A stretch of 64,000 nt of DNA, from contig CM020620.1 of assembly GCA_009829735.1 (NCBI GenBank), positions 3,460,324 to 3,524,323 of the forward strand, written 5' to 3'. The first letter of the stretch is position 1; the number at the start of each line of letters is the position of its first letter. Below are positions 27,724-39,379 of this stretch, piece after piece. The notes under the pieces are model-generated. The model did not search any database, had not been told where the DNA came from, and saw only the letters and a list, made by a program, of their open reading frames with translations. Origin of the DNA: Pyropia yezoensis. Lineage: Eukaryota > Rhodophyta > Bangiophyceae > Bangiales > Bangiaceae. The position numbers and the translations under genes were made by a program.

Positions 27724-30141
27724 TCTGCGTTAGTGGTCCGTCCAGTTGGGTCCGCGCCACGCGGCGTCCCCTGCTCGCCCCCCGCCTCCTCTGCCTCGTC
27801 GGCCGCGGGCTCCACTGGTCTCCCCCCGCCGTGCAGAGGATGGGGAGGGGGCGGGTGCTGCTGCTCCGCGTCCTGCTCCCGACGGCTGCCCGCCGCGCGG
27901 TACGGCGACCGCGGGGGCGGCTCCTCCCGCTCCCGCGGCACCGCCTCCTGCTGCTGCCCGTCGCCGTTCCGGGTCTTCTGTGCCTGTCGCGGGTCTGCCG
28001 TCCGTTGCTGCGGCGGCGGCGCCACTTGGATGGCGTGCTGCGGGCGCACCGGCGCCGCCTGGGCTACTTGCTGCGGGGGCGGCTCCGGCGTCGCTTGCTG
28101 TTGCGGCTCCGCTGGCGCCGCCTGCGCAGCTGGCGGCTTCCCGGGATCGGTAGGTGCGCACCGTCCGTACTCGTGCTCTCCCGCCCCGACGCTGGGGCCG
28201 CCCTCCAGAAGGAGGGTGGGCCTCACTGGCCATACTGGGCTCTGAGCCAGCCCCCTCTGCTGGTGGTGACCCGGCCCCTCCAGCGGCCCCCCCTCGTGGT
28301 CGTGAGGCGGCCGCTGCTGCGACCCCCCCTGAGTATGCTCCTGCGGGCCGCCCTGAGCGTGGTGAGACGGCCGCTGCGGCGGCTCCCTCTGCTTCCCGTG
28401 ATGCGGCTGCTGCGGCGGCTTCTCTTGTTGGTCGAGCGGTGGCCGCTGCGGCGGCCCCCCTTGCTTGCCGCGCGGAGGCCGCAGCACGGGACGGCCGCGG
28501 TAGATCTCGGGCGCTTGCTGGGGCAACCCACCGCGGCAGTTGTCGGCCGGCCGCTGCGGCGGCCCGCCCCGATAGTTGTCAGGCGGCGGCTGGGGTGGCC
28601 CACCCCGGTAGTTGTCTGCGGGCCGCTGCGGCGACCCACCGCGGCAGTTGTTGGCCGGCCGCTGCGGCGGCCCGCCCCGATAGTTGTCAGGCGGCGGCTG
28701 GGGTGGCCAACCCCGGTAGTTGTCTGCGGGCCGCTGCGGCGACCCGCAATCGTTGTCGGGCGGCCGCTGCAGCAGCCCGCCCCAGTAGTCGTCGGTCGGC
28801 CGCTGGGGCGGCCCGCCCCTGTAGTCGTCGGCCGGCCGCTGCGTGTGCGGCCCGTACCAGTGGACGTCGGCCGGCCGCTGCGGCGGCCCACCCCAGTAGC
28901 TGTCGGGCGGCCGCCGGGGAGGTACGCCGCCGTAGATGTTAAGCGGGTGGTCGGTAGGACCGCGCCTGTCGTCTTCAGCTGGCCGCTGCGGCGGCCCGCT
29001 CCAGTAGTTGTCGGGTGGCCGCTGCGGCGGCCCCCCCCGATCGTTGTCGGACAGCCGCTGCGGCGGCCCGCCCTGGTACTTGTCGGCCGGCCGCTGGGGC
29101 GGCCCGCCGCGGTAGTTGTCGGGCGGGTGGTGGGTGGGACCGCCTCCGTAGTCGTCGGCTGGCCGCTGCGGTGGCCCGCCGCGATAGTTGTCGGGCGGCC
29201 GCTGGGGCGGCCCGCCGCAGTAGATGTTGGACGTGTGTCGGGGCGTACTGTCCCTGCAGTTGTCGGATGGCCGCTGCGGCGGCCCGCCCCAGTTGCTTTC
29301 TGTCGGCCGGTGGGGGGCCAGCTGCCCACCCCGGTAGTCGTCGGCCGGCTGCTGCGGCGGCCCGCCCGTGTAGTTGTCGGGTGGCAGCTGAGGCGGCCCG
29401 CCCCGGTAGTCGTCGGCTGGCCGCTGCGGCGGCCCGCCCCGGTAATCTTCCGGCGCCCGCTGCGACGCCCCACCTCGGACGCTTTTGGCTGGCCGCTGCA
29501 GCGGCCCGCCAAAGAGGTCAGGCCGCGGCCGCTGTGGCGCCCCGCCCGTGTAGTCTTCGGCCGGCCGCTGCGGCGGCCCGCCCCGATAGCTGTCAGGCGG
29601 CGGCTGGGGCGGCCCGCGGCGGTTGTCGCCGGCCGGCGGCTGCGGCGCCCCGCCCCTGTAGCGCTCGGGCGGCCGTTGCGGCGGCCCGCTACGGTATTCG
29701 TCGGGCAACTGCTGCGGCGGGCCCCTGCCTTGATATAACGGCCGTCGCTGCGGCGGTCCGCCGAAGTGGTCGATCGGCGGCCGCGGCAGTAGGCCGCCCA
29801 GAAAATCCGGCGGCGGGAGCGGGCTTGGCGGACCCCGCCGAGTCGGCCCACCTTCGCCTCCCCAGCCTCCCCGCTCGGGGGACCCAAAGCGCGGGCTCCC
29901 CCGTGATGGACCACCTCCACCTCCCCAGCCTCCCCACGAGGAGGACCCAATGCGCGGGCTCCCCCGCGACGGTCCGCCCCCCCCACCTTCCGGGCCTCCC
30001 CACGAGGAGGACCAAAAGCGCGGGCTCCCCCCCGACGGTCCACCCCCCCCACTTCCCGGGCCTCCACGTCGGGGGGATGCACGGCGTGAGCTCAGCGGCC
30101 TCCCCCGCCACGCGTGCTGCTGCTGTTGATGCTGCTGCTGC

Positions 30142-30180
<39 letters not shown>

Positions 30181-30545
30181 GGTGGCCGCCACCCTGCGCC
30201 CCCGCACGCCGAAGGCGGCGGGGGAGCGCCACGACCTTCGCGCACCCAATCCCACTGTTCCCAAGAGCGCGCAGCGCAAAGACAACCACACATGGGCGGG
30301 CACAGCGGATCGGTCGGCTCCCCCAGCAGGTCGCGACGACACCGTCCGCAGAGTCGACGAAGGCCCCGCCGTTTCTCACTCTTGGTCAAATACCGCCCAC
30401 GCCCTGCAGGCGGTCCTCCATGGGGCTCGCGCGGCGGCCGCCCCCCTCCTCCAGTTCCACTCCCGCCACCTCCTCCTGCTGAACGCCCATCACCCCCCCC
30501 TGGCGGGGGCTCCTGGCCGCCCGCACCCGCGCAGGACGCGTCCAT
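27552..30545 (-). CDS. Pro-rich repeat protein frame upstream of the Myb domain (unit I)
   Basis: The frame from ATG 30545 (MDASCAGAGG) is open for about 1,000 codons; an upstream GTG at 30638 is possible. It holds a Cys-rich patch (RRLCGRCRRDLLG, then CPPMCGCLC), a Gln tract from CTG repeats, and about 45 degenerate repeats of GGPPQRPADNYR, then a Pro/Gln/Ala-rich tail. Near its end it overlaps the Myb frame by 172 bases. A -1 shift at the codon TGG near 27721-27725 would give NAEW then VCKAVLVV, which suits the start of the Myb domain. It is probably the N-terminal part of the partner protein. The long frames on the opposite strand are mirror effects of the repeat. Whether it is expressed is unknown. 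Confidence 0.5.
28480..29760. repeat. Coding minisatellite of 36-42-bp units (unit I)
   Basis: Tandem degenerate units of the type GGCCGCTGCGGCGGCCCGCC plus a variable GTAGTTGTCG part encode GGPPQRP-DNYR repeats on -. The unit II copy lies at about 33541-34821. Sequence variants of the unit are shared by the two copies, so the array pre-dates the duplication. Confidence 0.85.
30117..30180. repeat. CTG/CAG triplet tract (unit I)
   Basis: A near-pure run of CTG on + encodes poly-Gln with a few His on -. The unit II tract (35178-35238) is one triplet shorter, which accounts for the 3-bp difference in unit length. Confidence 0.9.
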
Positions 30546-30645
30546 CCCACGCGCACACCGGGTGTGCTGCCGCTCTCCCCTTCCCCCCTCAGAATTGCCG
30601 GCGGGCCGCACACAGCGGCCCGCCAGCCGGGTGCACACTGAGACA

Positions 30646-31947
30646 GAGACTCAGATATAAAGTGACCCGACCGCACTCCAGCGTGCGAAGGAGGGTTCAC
30701 GATGCAGGGCGTCACGACACAGCCAGCAGACGCCCACTAGGAGCGGGCGTCGCGCATAAACGCAGGCCGCGACCGCGAGACGCCGCAAGGAAAGCGGCCT
30801 CTGCACGGTGTTCAACGTTGTTGGACAGTAGCATGGGAAACAGCGCGAGGGGGGACACCCGCGAGGGCGCCACAGCCCAGCCCCCCAGGCGCTGGCAGTG
30901 GGCTCGGCGGGAGCCGCCACGAGGGGCCGCACCAGAAGCGGCCTCCAACGACCCCAAAACGTATGTGCCCAGAGGGTGGCGCCGACTTGGGACGGCCGCT
31001 ACCACGGGAGGCCGCAGAAAAAGCGGCCTCCACAGGGTGTTCAACGTTGATGGACGGGGTTGGGGCACAAACCCAGGGGAGAATGCGAAGGGGGACCACC
31101 GCAGGGGGCACGGAGCACGACGCCGGGTGCTCTGACCAGGGGCCACCCTTGGTGGCCGGCACCCGTCGGGCGGCCTCCGTGGGGCGGCCGCGCCGCGGGG
31201 CGGCCGCGCCGCGGGGCGGCCGCGCCGCGAGGCGACCGCACCGCGAGGCAGCCGCGCCGTGCCGCCCGGCGAGGGGCTCTTCAGACGCTTGGTCGACGGC
31301 GGCGACGACTGGCGGCCGGCGTGAGAGCCCCCGCTCGCCACCACAACGCGGGCCGCGTGGCGCCCCCTCGACAGCTTTTGTCGGGCGCCCTGTCGCGCCC
31401 ACCGGATTCGCCCGCGGCCCAGCGGTAGTCCACCCTGGTCGTGCGTTACATTTTCCTTCTCTCGTGTTGCCTGCTGATTCATCTCGAACCGCCTGCAAGC
31501 GCGAGCAAGGCACGGGCCCCCTCAGCACGGTACCCCCCTTGCACGGAAAAGACATCCGGAAACTGCGGTTGCGGGTCAGCACCAGAACGCCCACGGCCAA
31601 CTGCGCTCCACGACCAAGAACCTGGACGACACAGGATGTGTGACACGCGTCGCTCATGGACGGCCCATGATGGGCCCCGCCATGACTGTCACGATTCCGA
31701 AACACCACCCTCTTGGGATACAGTCGGACAGTGACAGTTGACCTCTTCCACAAAGCGTGTGCCACATGATCTGGCACGTCGAGAATTACAGTGCGTATGA
31801 TTGTACGATCAAGGCGCCTTCGATCGACGAGGTCAACCATCGTCGACTGCCGTGCAAGGCGGGAGCGACAACATTGGCTATGCGTTGCAGGATGCCGCCT
31901 TGCATTCGGAGCCACGCAGGCGGCCCACGCCCTGGGAGACGAACCCA
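30646..31947. other. Upstream region of the Pro-rich/Myb gene (unit I)
   Basis: No convincing gene is seen. It contains two direct repeats of about 225 bp that share AGCGGCCTC and GGTGTTCAACGTTG (near 30790 and 31020). It also has a 16-bp tandem repeat GGGGCGGCCGCGCCGC (31181-31262, about five units) and a palindromic GGCCCATGATGGGCC (31661-31675). A weak TATA-like TTTATATC on - lies near 30655-30662. Frames of 200-380 codons on both strands are low-complexity and share no domain. The same features recur in unit II, 5,058 bases further on. Confidence 0.45.
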
Positions 31948-32784
31948 CTATCGAGGCGGGGCGGAGTCGAGGCGATCACGGAGCAATCTCCCTGCAACGT
32001 GAACGGCCCTAGCGGCTTCCACTGCAGAGATCCACTCCGTGTTCCGCACGTCTGGTCCGGTCCAAAACGCCTGGTCCATTTTGCCACGACTCACAACCAG
32101 GTAGCTCTCCAACACATTGGTGGTGGCAGCCGCCTGCCGCACCAAGGCCACCTCGGTCGTGCGTGCGGCCTTCGCGGCCCTTGTGCCGGTAGGGCGGCTC
32201 TGGAACTCACCCGCCCTCTTCGCGGGGTTCACGGCGCCTGCTTCATCGCCATTCGGGACGACAAAGTCCTCTTCCTCGACACAGTTGCCCGGGATGGGCG
32301 GGTTGCCGGGTGGGCCGCCGCGTGCGCCGCCTGAGGCGGCCAGCGCGGCCGCCCCGCTGTACTTGTCAATGACCCTCAGCACCTTCCAGCTATTTACCCA
32401 GGTGTCCGCCTTGTCCCTGTAGTGCAGCCCTTCCGCCTGTTCCCGCTGCCCTTGTATCGCTTGGTAGCCGATCGTCTTCTCAAACTCCGCCTTCGTCGCT
32501 TCAATCAGGTCCTCCTCAGAGGGATTTCCCGTCAGGTTTGCTCGCTTCACTCTCAGCCAGCATTCTCCAAACGTCTGGCACCTCTTTCTGATGTGCTCCT
32601 TGAACTCCCTCTTCATTGCGGTGTCCGGCCGCTCCGACCATCCAGCGCTTGCGCCCAGTCGCGCCGCGTCTCTCCGCACCGACCGACGCACAATCTTCCC
32701 CACGTTGTGCCAAAAGATGTCCTTGTCCTGGTCGGTCCCAATGATTGGGTCCTGCTCCACCACCAGCACAGCCTTGCAGACCAC
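31948..32784 (-). pseudogene. Truncated Myb-like protein of unit II with a chimeric tail
   Basis: It is identical to the Myb frame of unit I up to GPDVRNT. It then crosses the duplication junction at 32036 and reads about 30 unrelated residues (EWISAVEAARAVHV) out of the far end of unit I before a stop at 31948. The trihelix part is complete, the whole C-terminal region is missing. It is a by-product of the tandem duplication. Confidence 0.8.
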
Positions 32785-35202
32785 TCTGCGTTAGTGGTCC
32801 GTCCAGTTGGGTCCGCGCCACGCGGCGTCCCCTGCTCGCCCCCCGCCTCCTCTGCCTCGTCGGCCGCGGGCTCCACTGGTCTCCCCCCGCCGTGCAGAGG
32901 ATGGGGAGGGGGCGGGTGCTGCTGCTCCGCGTCCTGCTCCCGACGGCTGCCCGCCGCGCGGTACGGCGACCGCGGGGGCGGCTCCTCCCGCTCCCGCGGC
33001 ACCGCCTCCTGCTGCTGCCCGTCGCCGTTCCGGGTCTTCTGTGCCTGTCGCGGGTCTGCCGTCCGTTGCTGCGGCGGCGGCGCCACTTGGATGGCGTGCT
33101 GCGGGCGCACCGGCGCCGCCTGGGCTACTTGCTGCGGGGGCGGCTCCGGCGTCGCTTGCTGTTGCGGCTCCGCTGGCGCCGCCTGCGCAGCTGGCGGCTT
33201 CCCGGGATCGGTAGGTGCGCACCGTCCGTACTCGTGCTCTCCCGCCCCGACGCTGGGGCCGCCCTCCAGAAGGAGGGTGGGCCTCACTGGCCATACTGGG
33301 CTCTGAGCCAGCCCCCTCTGCTGGTGGTGACCCGGCCCCTCCAGCGGCCCCCCCTCGTGGTCGTGAGGCGGCCGCTGCTGCGACCCCCCCTGAGTATGCT
33401 CCTGCGGGCCGCCCTGAGCGTGGTGAGACGGCCGCTGCGGCGGCTCCCTCTGCTTCCCGTGATGCGGCTGCTGCGGCGGCTTCTCTTGTTGGTCGAGCGG
33501 TGGCCGCTGCGGCGGCCCCCCTTGCTTGCCGCGCGGAGGCCGCAGCACGGGACGGCCGCGGTAGATCTCGGGCGCTTGCTGGGGCAACCCACCGCGGCAG
33601 TTGTCGGCCGGCCGCTGCGGCGGCCCGCCCCGATAGTTGTCAGGCGGCGGCTGGGGTGGCCCACCCCGGTAGTTGTCTGCGGGCCGCTGCGGCGACCCAC
33701 CGCGGCAGTTGTTGGCCGGCCGCTGCGGCGGCCCGCCCCGATAGTTGTCAGGCGGCGGCTGGGGTGGCCAACCCCGGTAGTTGTCTGCGGGCCGCTGCGG
33801 CGACCCGCAATCGTTGTCGGGCGGCCGCTGCAGCAGCCCGCCCCAGTAGTCGTCGGTCGGCCGCTGGGGCGGCCCGCCCCTGTAGTCGTCGGCCGGCCGC
33901 TGCGTGTGCGGCCCGTACCAGTGGACGTCGGCCGGCCGCTGCGGCGGCCCACCCCAGTAGCTGTCGGGCGGCCGCCGGGGAGGTACGCCGCCGTAGATGT
34001 TAAGCGGGTGGTCGGTAGGACCGCGCCTGTCGTCTTCAGCTGGCCGCTGCGGCGGCCCGCTCCAGTAGTTGTCGGGTGGCCGCTGCGGCGGCCCCCCCCG
34101 ATCGTTGTCGGACAGCCGCTGCGGCGGCCCGCCCTGGTACTTGTCGGCCGGCCGCTGGGGCGGCCCGCCGCGGTAGTTGTCGGGCGGGTGGTGGGTGGGA
34201 CCGCCTCCGTAGTCGTCGGCTGGCCGCTGCGGTGGCCCGCCGCGATAGTTGTCGGGCGGCCGCTGGGGCGGCCCGCCGCAGTAGATGTTGGACGTGTGTC
34301 GGGGCGTACTGTCCCTGCAGTTGTCGGATGGCCGCTGCGGCGGCCCGCCCCAGTTGCTTTCTGTCGGCCGGTGGGGGGCCAGCTGCCCACCCCGGTAGTC
34401 GTCGGCCGGCTGCTGCGGCGGCCCGCCCGTGTAGTTGTCGGGTGGCAGCTGAGGCGGCCCGCCCCGGTAGTCGTCGGCTGGCCGCTGCGGCGGCCCGCCC
34501 CGGTAATCTTCCGGCGCCCGCTGCGACGCCCCACCTCGGACGCTTTTGGCTGGCCGCTGCAGCGGCCCGCCAAAGAGGTCAGGCCGCGGCCGCTGTGGCG
34601 CCCCGCCCGTGTAGTCTTCGGCCGGCCGCTGCGGCGGCCCGCCCCGATAGCTGTCAGGCGGCGGCTGGGGCGGCCCGCGGCGGTTGTCGCCGGCCGGCGG
34701 CTGCGGCGCCCCGCCCCTGTAGCGCTCGGGCGGCCGTTGCGGCGGCCCGCTACGGTATTCGTCGGGCAACTGCTGCGGCGGGCCCCTGCCTTGATATAAC
34801 GGCCGTCGCTGCGGCGGTCCGCCGAAGTGGTCGATCGGCGGCCGCGGCAGTAGGCCGCCCAGAAAATCCGGCGGCGGGAGCGGGCTTGGCGGACCCCGCC
34901 GAGTCGGCCCACCTTCGCCTCCCCAGCCTCCCCGCTCGGGGGACCCAAAGCGCGGGCTCCCCCGTGATGGACCACCTCCACCTCCCCAGCCTCCCCACGA
35001 GGAGGACCCAATGCGCGGGCTCCCCCGCGACGGTCCGCCCCCCCCACCTTCCGGGCCTCCCCACGAGGAGGACCAAAAGCGCGGGCTCCCCCCCGACGGT
35101 CCACCCCCCCCACTTCCCGGGCCTCCACGTCGGGGGGATGCACGGCGTGAGCTCAGCGGCCTCCCCCGCCACGCGTGCTGCTGCTGTTGATGCTGCTGCT
35201 GC

Positions 35203-35238
<36 letters not shown>

Positions 35239-37093
35239 GGTGGCCGCCACCCTGCGCCCCCGCACGCCGAAGGCGGCGGGGGAGCGCCACGACCTTCGCG
35301 CACCCAATCCCACTGTTCCCAAGAGCGCGCAGCGCAAAGACAACCACACATGGGCGGGCACAGCGGATCGGTCGGCTCCCCCAGCAGGTCGCGACGACAC
35401 CGTCCGCAGAGTCGACGAAGGCCCCGCCGTTTCTCACTCTTGGTCAAATACCGCCCACGCCCTGCAGGCGGTCCTCCATGGGGCTCGCGCGGCGGCCGCC
35501 CCCCTCCTCCAGTTCCACTCCCGCCACCTCCTCCTGCTGAACGCCCATCACCCCCCCCTGGCGGGGGCTCCTGGCCGCCCGCACCCGCGCAGGACGCGTC
35601 CATCCCACGCGCACACCGGGTGTGCTGCCGCTCTCCCCTTCCCCCCTCAGAATTGCCGGCGGGCCGCACACAGCGGCCCGCCAGCCGGGTGCACACTGAG
35701 ACAGAGACTCAGATATAAAGTGACCCGACCGCACTCCAGCGTGCGAAGGAGGGTTCACGATGCAGGGCGTCACGACACAGCCAGCAGACGCCCACTAGGA
35801 GCGGGCGTCGCGCATAAACGCAGGCCGCGACCGCGAGACGCCGCAAGGAAAGCGGCCTCTGCACGGTGTTCAACGTTGTTGGACAGTAGCATGGGAAACA
35901 GCGCGAGGGGGGACACCCGCAAGGGCGCCACAGCCCAGCCCCCCAGGCGCTGGCAGTGGGCTCGGCGGGAGCCGCCACGAGGGGCCGCACCAGAAGCGGC
36001 CTCCAACGACCCCAAAACGTATGTGCCCAGAGGGTGGCGCCGACTTGGGACGGCCGCTACCACGGGAGGCCGCAGAAAAAGCGGCCTCCACAGGGTGTTC
36101 AACGTTGATGGACGGGGTTGGGGCACAAACCCAGGGGAGAATGCGAAGGGGGACCACCGCAGGGGGCACGGAGCACGACGCCGGGTGCTCTGACCAGGGG
36201 CCACCCTTGGTGGCCGGCACCCGTCGGGCGGCCTCCGTGGGGCGGCCGCGCCGCGGGGCGGCCGCGCCGCGGGGCGGCCGCGCCGCGAGGCGACCGCACC
36301 GCGAGGCAGCCGCGCCGTGCCGCCCGGCGAGGGGCTCTTCAGACGCTTGGTCGACGGCGGCGACGACTGGCGGCCGGCGTGAGAGCCCCCGCTCGCCACC
36401 ACAACGCGGGCCGCGTGGCGCCCCCTCGACAGCTTTTGTCGGGCGCCCTGTCGCGCCCACCGGATTCGCCCGCGGCCCAGCGGTAGTCCACCCTGGTCGT
36501 GCGTTACATTTTCCTTCTCTCGTGTTGCCTGCTGATTCATCTCGAACCGCCTGCAAGCGCGAGCAAGGCACGGGCCCCCTCAGCACGGTACCCCCCTTGC
36601 ACGGAAAAGACATCCGGAAACTGCGGTTGCGGGTCAGCACCAGAACGCCCACGGCCAACTGCGCTCCACGACCAAGAACCTGGACGACACAGGATGTGTG
36701 ACACGCGTCGCTCATGGACGGCCCATGATGGGCCCCGCCATGACTGTCACGATTCCGAAACACCACCCTCTTGGGATACAGTCGGACAGTGACAGTTGAC
36801 CTCTTCCACAAAGCGTGTGCCACATGATCTGGCACGTCGAGAATTACAGTGCGTATGATTGTACGATCAAGGCGCCTTCGATCGACGAGGTCAACCATCG
36901 TCGACTGCCGTGCAAGGCGGGAGCGACAACATTGGCTATGCGTTGCAGGATGCCGCCTTGCATTCGGAGCCACGCAGGCGGCCCACGCCCTGGGAGACGA
37001 ACCCACTATCGAGGCGGGGCGGAGTCGAGGCGATCACGGAGCAATCTCCCTGCAACGTGAACGGCCCTAGCGGCTTCCACTGCAGAGATCCAC
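32037..37093. repeat. Tandem duplication of about 5.06 kb, unit II
   Basis: It is the second copy of 26976-32035, nearly identical. The right-hand break lies where GATCCAC is followed by GCGCAGG (37094) instead of T-CCGTG. Ninety-three bases of unique flanking DNA then lead to A2 at 37187. Confidence 0.92.
32613..35603 (-). CDS. Pro-rich repeat protein frame (unit II)
   Basis: This is the second copy of the frame at 27552-30545, starting at ATG 35603. It has one Gln codon fewer in the CAG tract and is otherwise identical by eye, including the same overlap and -1 relation to the Myb frame (GTG at 32784). That the frame relation is the same in both copies shows only that it existed before the duplication. 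The gene lacks a normal 3' end here. Confidence 0.45.
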
Positions 37094-37186
37094 GCGCAGG
37101 CCCACAGACTGCAGGTCTCCGAGTACGCCATGGCGCCGCAGAGGCCGCATCATGCGCATTGGCAAATATCGCGGAACGATTATAGC

Positions 37187-37549
37187 TGTAGCACAACAGG
37201 AATCCGTCGCACGTCCACTCTCAGGGAACACTCACCAAGGGGGATCGGCACCAACGTCACCGGGAGGCCAAGGTCGCTGTCCTTGGAGCGGAAGCCACGG
37301 GACCAAGATGGGAGCCCAAATGGGAGGGGTTTGTTGTTCTGCCTTGGCCGGCGGTGGATTCACCGCCGGCCCCCTCGTTATAAACCCTCGGAGACACTAC
37401 TAACTACCCTCCACCCCAAGATGCAAGTCCCTCTGGTCATACGTAACTTGTAGATACCGTGACCAGTACGGACTCTCAAATTGAAAGCCAAGGATTAGAA
37501 GTAGCCCCCCTAACATTAGGGTCACAATACGGCCAACCATATTGCTAAA
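37187..37549 (-). repeat. A2 left LTR (3' LTR of the element)
   Basis: A 363-bp LTR from TGTAGCACAA to TTGCTAAA, with a handful of differences from A1 (for example near 37196, 37275, 37290, 37362 and 37512). It has the same inner edge AAATATCCCCCC as A1, and the LTR hairpin here has perfect 11-bp arms. Confidence 0.92.
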
Positions 37550-38139
37550 TATCCCCCCCTTAGATTCGCCCCGTCCTCGGGTCGAGTTGCATTCGGGTTA
37601 CCGAATGTAAGTGGGTCGCGTGACCGTTTACCAGTCGGGTGGGGCTTTGCGCCCTGTCGCGACAGACACCCCTTTTCGAGGTTGTCTGAGGGGGGTGCCC
37701 CCCTTTGTGTGGTACACACACGATCCGTTTTCCGGACCGTTAATTTCCCGATGCGGGTTTCTGTTCACGACCCCCCTTTCCGAGGGGTGGCGCAAGCGGA
37801 TCCGCCACCAGGTGTCTGGTGGTAGGGGAGCCCCTCTCGCGTTACCGAGTGAATGGGGGCGGCCGCTCCCGCTTTTCGCGGGGGCAGTTTCGGGGTGAAC
37901 CCCTCTTGGTTGCCCCGTACGGGGGTGTGGCCCCGGCCCGCCCAGGTGCCTGGGTGGAGCGCGTTCATAGCCTCGTGGAGCGCGGGTCGACCCGCGTGCC
38001 TGCGGCGCTTCTCGTGGCCGTTTGTGGTCATAAGCGCGGGTGCCCGCGCTTCCCTGGCTCGTCCCAGTTGTCCCACTGTACCGGGTCGTGGCCGTCGACG
38101 GCTTGTCTGACGGGCCGCCCCTGCTACCCTGGTTTCACC
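37550..38139 (+). other. Leader between the A2 3' LTR and its antisense ORF
   Basis: No gene is seen. It matches 4361-4943 of A1 closely near the LTR and near the ORF, with more differences in the middle (37840-38030). It holds the presumed polypurine tract on - at 37550-37562. Confidence 0.4.
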
Positions 38140-38572
38140 ATGTCGGATCCCCAGGTACCCGGGGGCGAGGACGACCTCCTGCTTGAGGAGGAGGAAGAGG
38201 TGATGGTGGACGACGTTCCCGTCTCTGCCACCGCCGCCGGGTGCTTCTTAGCGAGCTCGTCGGAGGACGAGGACGACCGGGTGACCGTTCGTGTGGCCCC
38301 GGAAGGAGCGCCGGGCGGGTTGTCGTCCGTGTGTAGCGGCACGACGGCTCCGTCGGGTGGCGGACAACCGCGTGCAGCGGTGGCCTCTACCGCTACTCCT
38401 CCGGCGGCCCGGATGGCTTCTGTCGCCGGTGCCGGCGCCGCTCTACCTCAAGACGGTGTCGCCGGCGTGGCGGATGGTAGTGGCGGCACCCCGGCCGGTT
38501 CGACGGGTCAAGACGGCGCGAGTGCCCGCCCGGTTGGTGTGTCCGCTGCGGTGGGTAGCGGGTCTACCCGTG
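38140..38572 (+). pseudogene. aORF-A of A2, 5' part before the B1 insertion
   Basis: The frame from ATG 38140 (MSDPQVPGGE) matches A1. It stays open where A1 has its nonsense codon (CAA here) and runs into the CCGTG target of B1. The Asp/Glu run and Pro/Ala/Gly-rich region are conserved. With B1 removed the frame continues at 47792 without a shift. Confidence 0.82.
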
Positions 38573-39041
38573 TGTGGCAAAAACCACAAGCACACACGGC
38601 ACCCAAGTTGGGGCGGTGTGCTAGGGCTGCCTCCCGTGTCGGGGGAACCGGAAGAAGTGCAAGTCGCACACACTCTGTCCCTGTTGTGTGGCAAACCCCC
38701 CACGGACAAACAAGAAGATGGTGTGTGGTCCAACAGTTTCTTGGTCGGGACGGGGACGCAGGGCCAAGCCCCGCTGTCCCTCCCCTTATCCCCCCAGGGT
38801 CCACTCAGAATCTCGCCACTCAGAATCTCCCACCCCAGCACCTGCCCACCGGGCCACACGAAAATTCAAGACGATAAATGCAGAAAACCCTCAAATCCAA
38901 GTTGGATTTACTACTAAGCTAACTATCCCAAACTTAGGGAATATGGACCCAAATGCAGGGGGAGGAACGGATCAGGCTAGTGGCCTGCCGCCCCTTGCAT
39001 GGCACGTGTTGCCCCCCTACCTGGGGGTCAATACTGCCACA
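38573..39041 (-). repeat. B1 left LTR (3' LTR of the element)
   Basis: It runs from TGTGGCAAAA to ATACTGCCACA, with a 7-bp terminal inverted repeat. On the element strand it is preceded by the purine tract CTGAGGAGAGGGGAG (39042-39056). Confidence 0.93.
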
Positions 39042-39379
39042 CTCCCCTCTCCTCAGTTTCGACCGACCCGGTCGGCCCTGTGAGGGGGTGCGTAAACGCA
39101 CGTCTCGGCGTTGGGGGCGCGACTTGCTGTCCCCCATCGAGTACGTAACACGGATGTGGAGGCGGTCACGTTGACCGCCCCTCTCCTCAAGCTTGCCCAC
39201 TCGGCAGCTTGCTCTCCTCAGTTCACACTTCACCATCACCACCACCTCCCCTTCACCTTCCACTGGGCCGCCCCACGCTGGGGAGGCCACCCGTATACCC
39301 ACGATCCGAGTCCCCCTCAACTCGAGGCGGGTCTCGTGCTGCGATAGCCAGAGCGTCTCTCCCCAACTTGGGGAGAGCC
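39042..39379 (+). other. Leader of the B1 antisense ORF with three short hairpins
   Basis: Inverted repeats lie at 39063-39075 (CCGAC, GTCGG), 39088-39101 (GTGCGT, ACGCAC) and 39161-39179 (GGCGGTCA, TGACCGCC). No ORF is supported, although the frame of the next gene is open upstream to 39209. B2 keeps the same features at its right end with a few changes. Confidence 0.5.

Larger units (their letters stand above)
26976..32035. repeat. Tandem duplication of about 5.06 kb, unit I
   Basis: It matches 32037-37093 with very few differences: one CTG triplet, G to A at about 30863 against 35921, and little else. The unit covers the N-terminal half of the Myb domain, the Pro-rich frame and about 1.5 kb upstream. 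The junction has one extra T at 32036. C1 lies outside the unit, so the order of duplication and insertion is not fixed. Confidence 0.92.

Noticed and set aside
27684-29738. Long + strand frames (up to 684 and 706 codons) opposite the Pro-rich gene, and the same at 32745-34799 and 34076-36193
   Set aside because: They are mirror translations of a GC-rich 36-42-bp tandem repeat; all frames stay open because the repeat lacks stops. No domain is present.
30712-31948. ORFs of 226-378 codons upstream of the Pro-rich gene, repeated in unit II
   Set aside because: Low complexity, overlapping on both strands, and built from direct repeats. Their presence twice only reflects the duplication.
2311-37186. 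Terminal inverted repeats of the Harbinger element
   Set aside because: I could not find matching ends with a TWA target on both sides; the right end may lie beyond A2.
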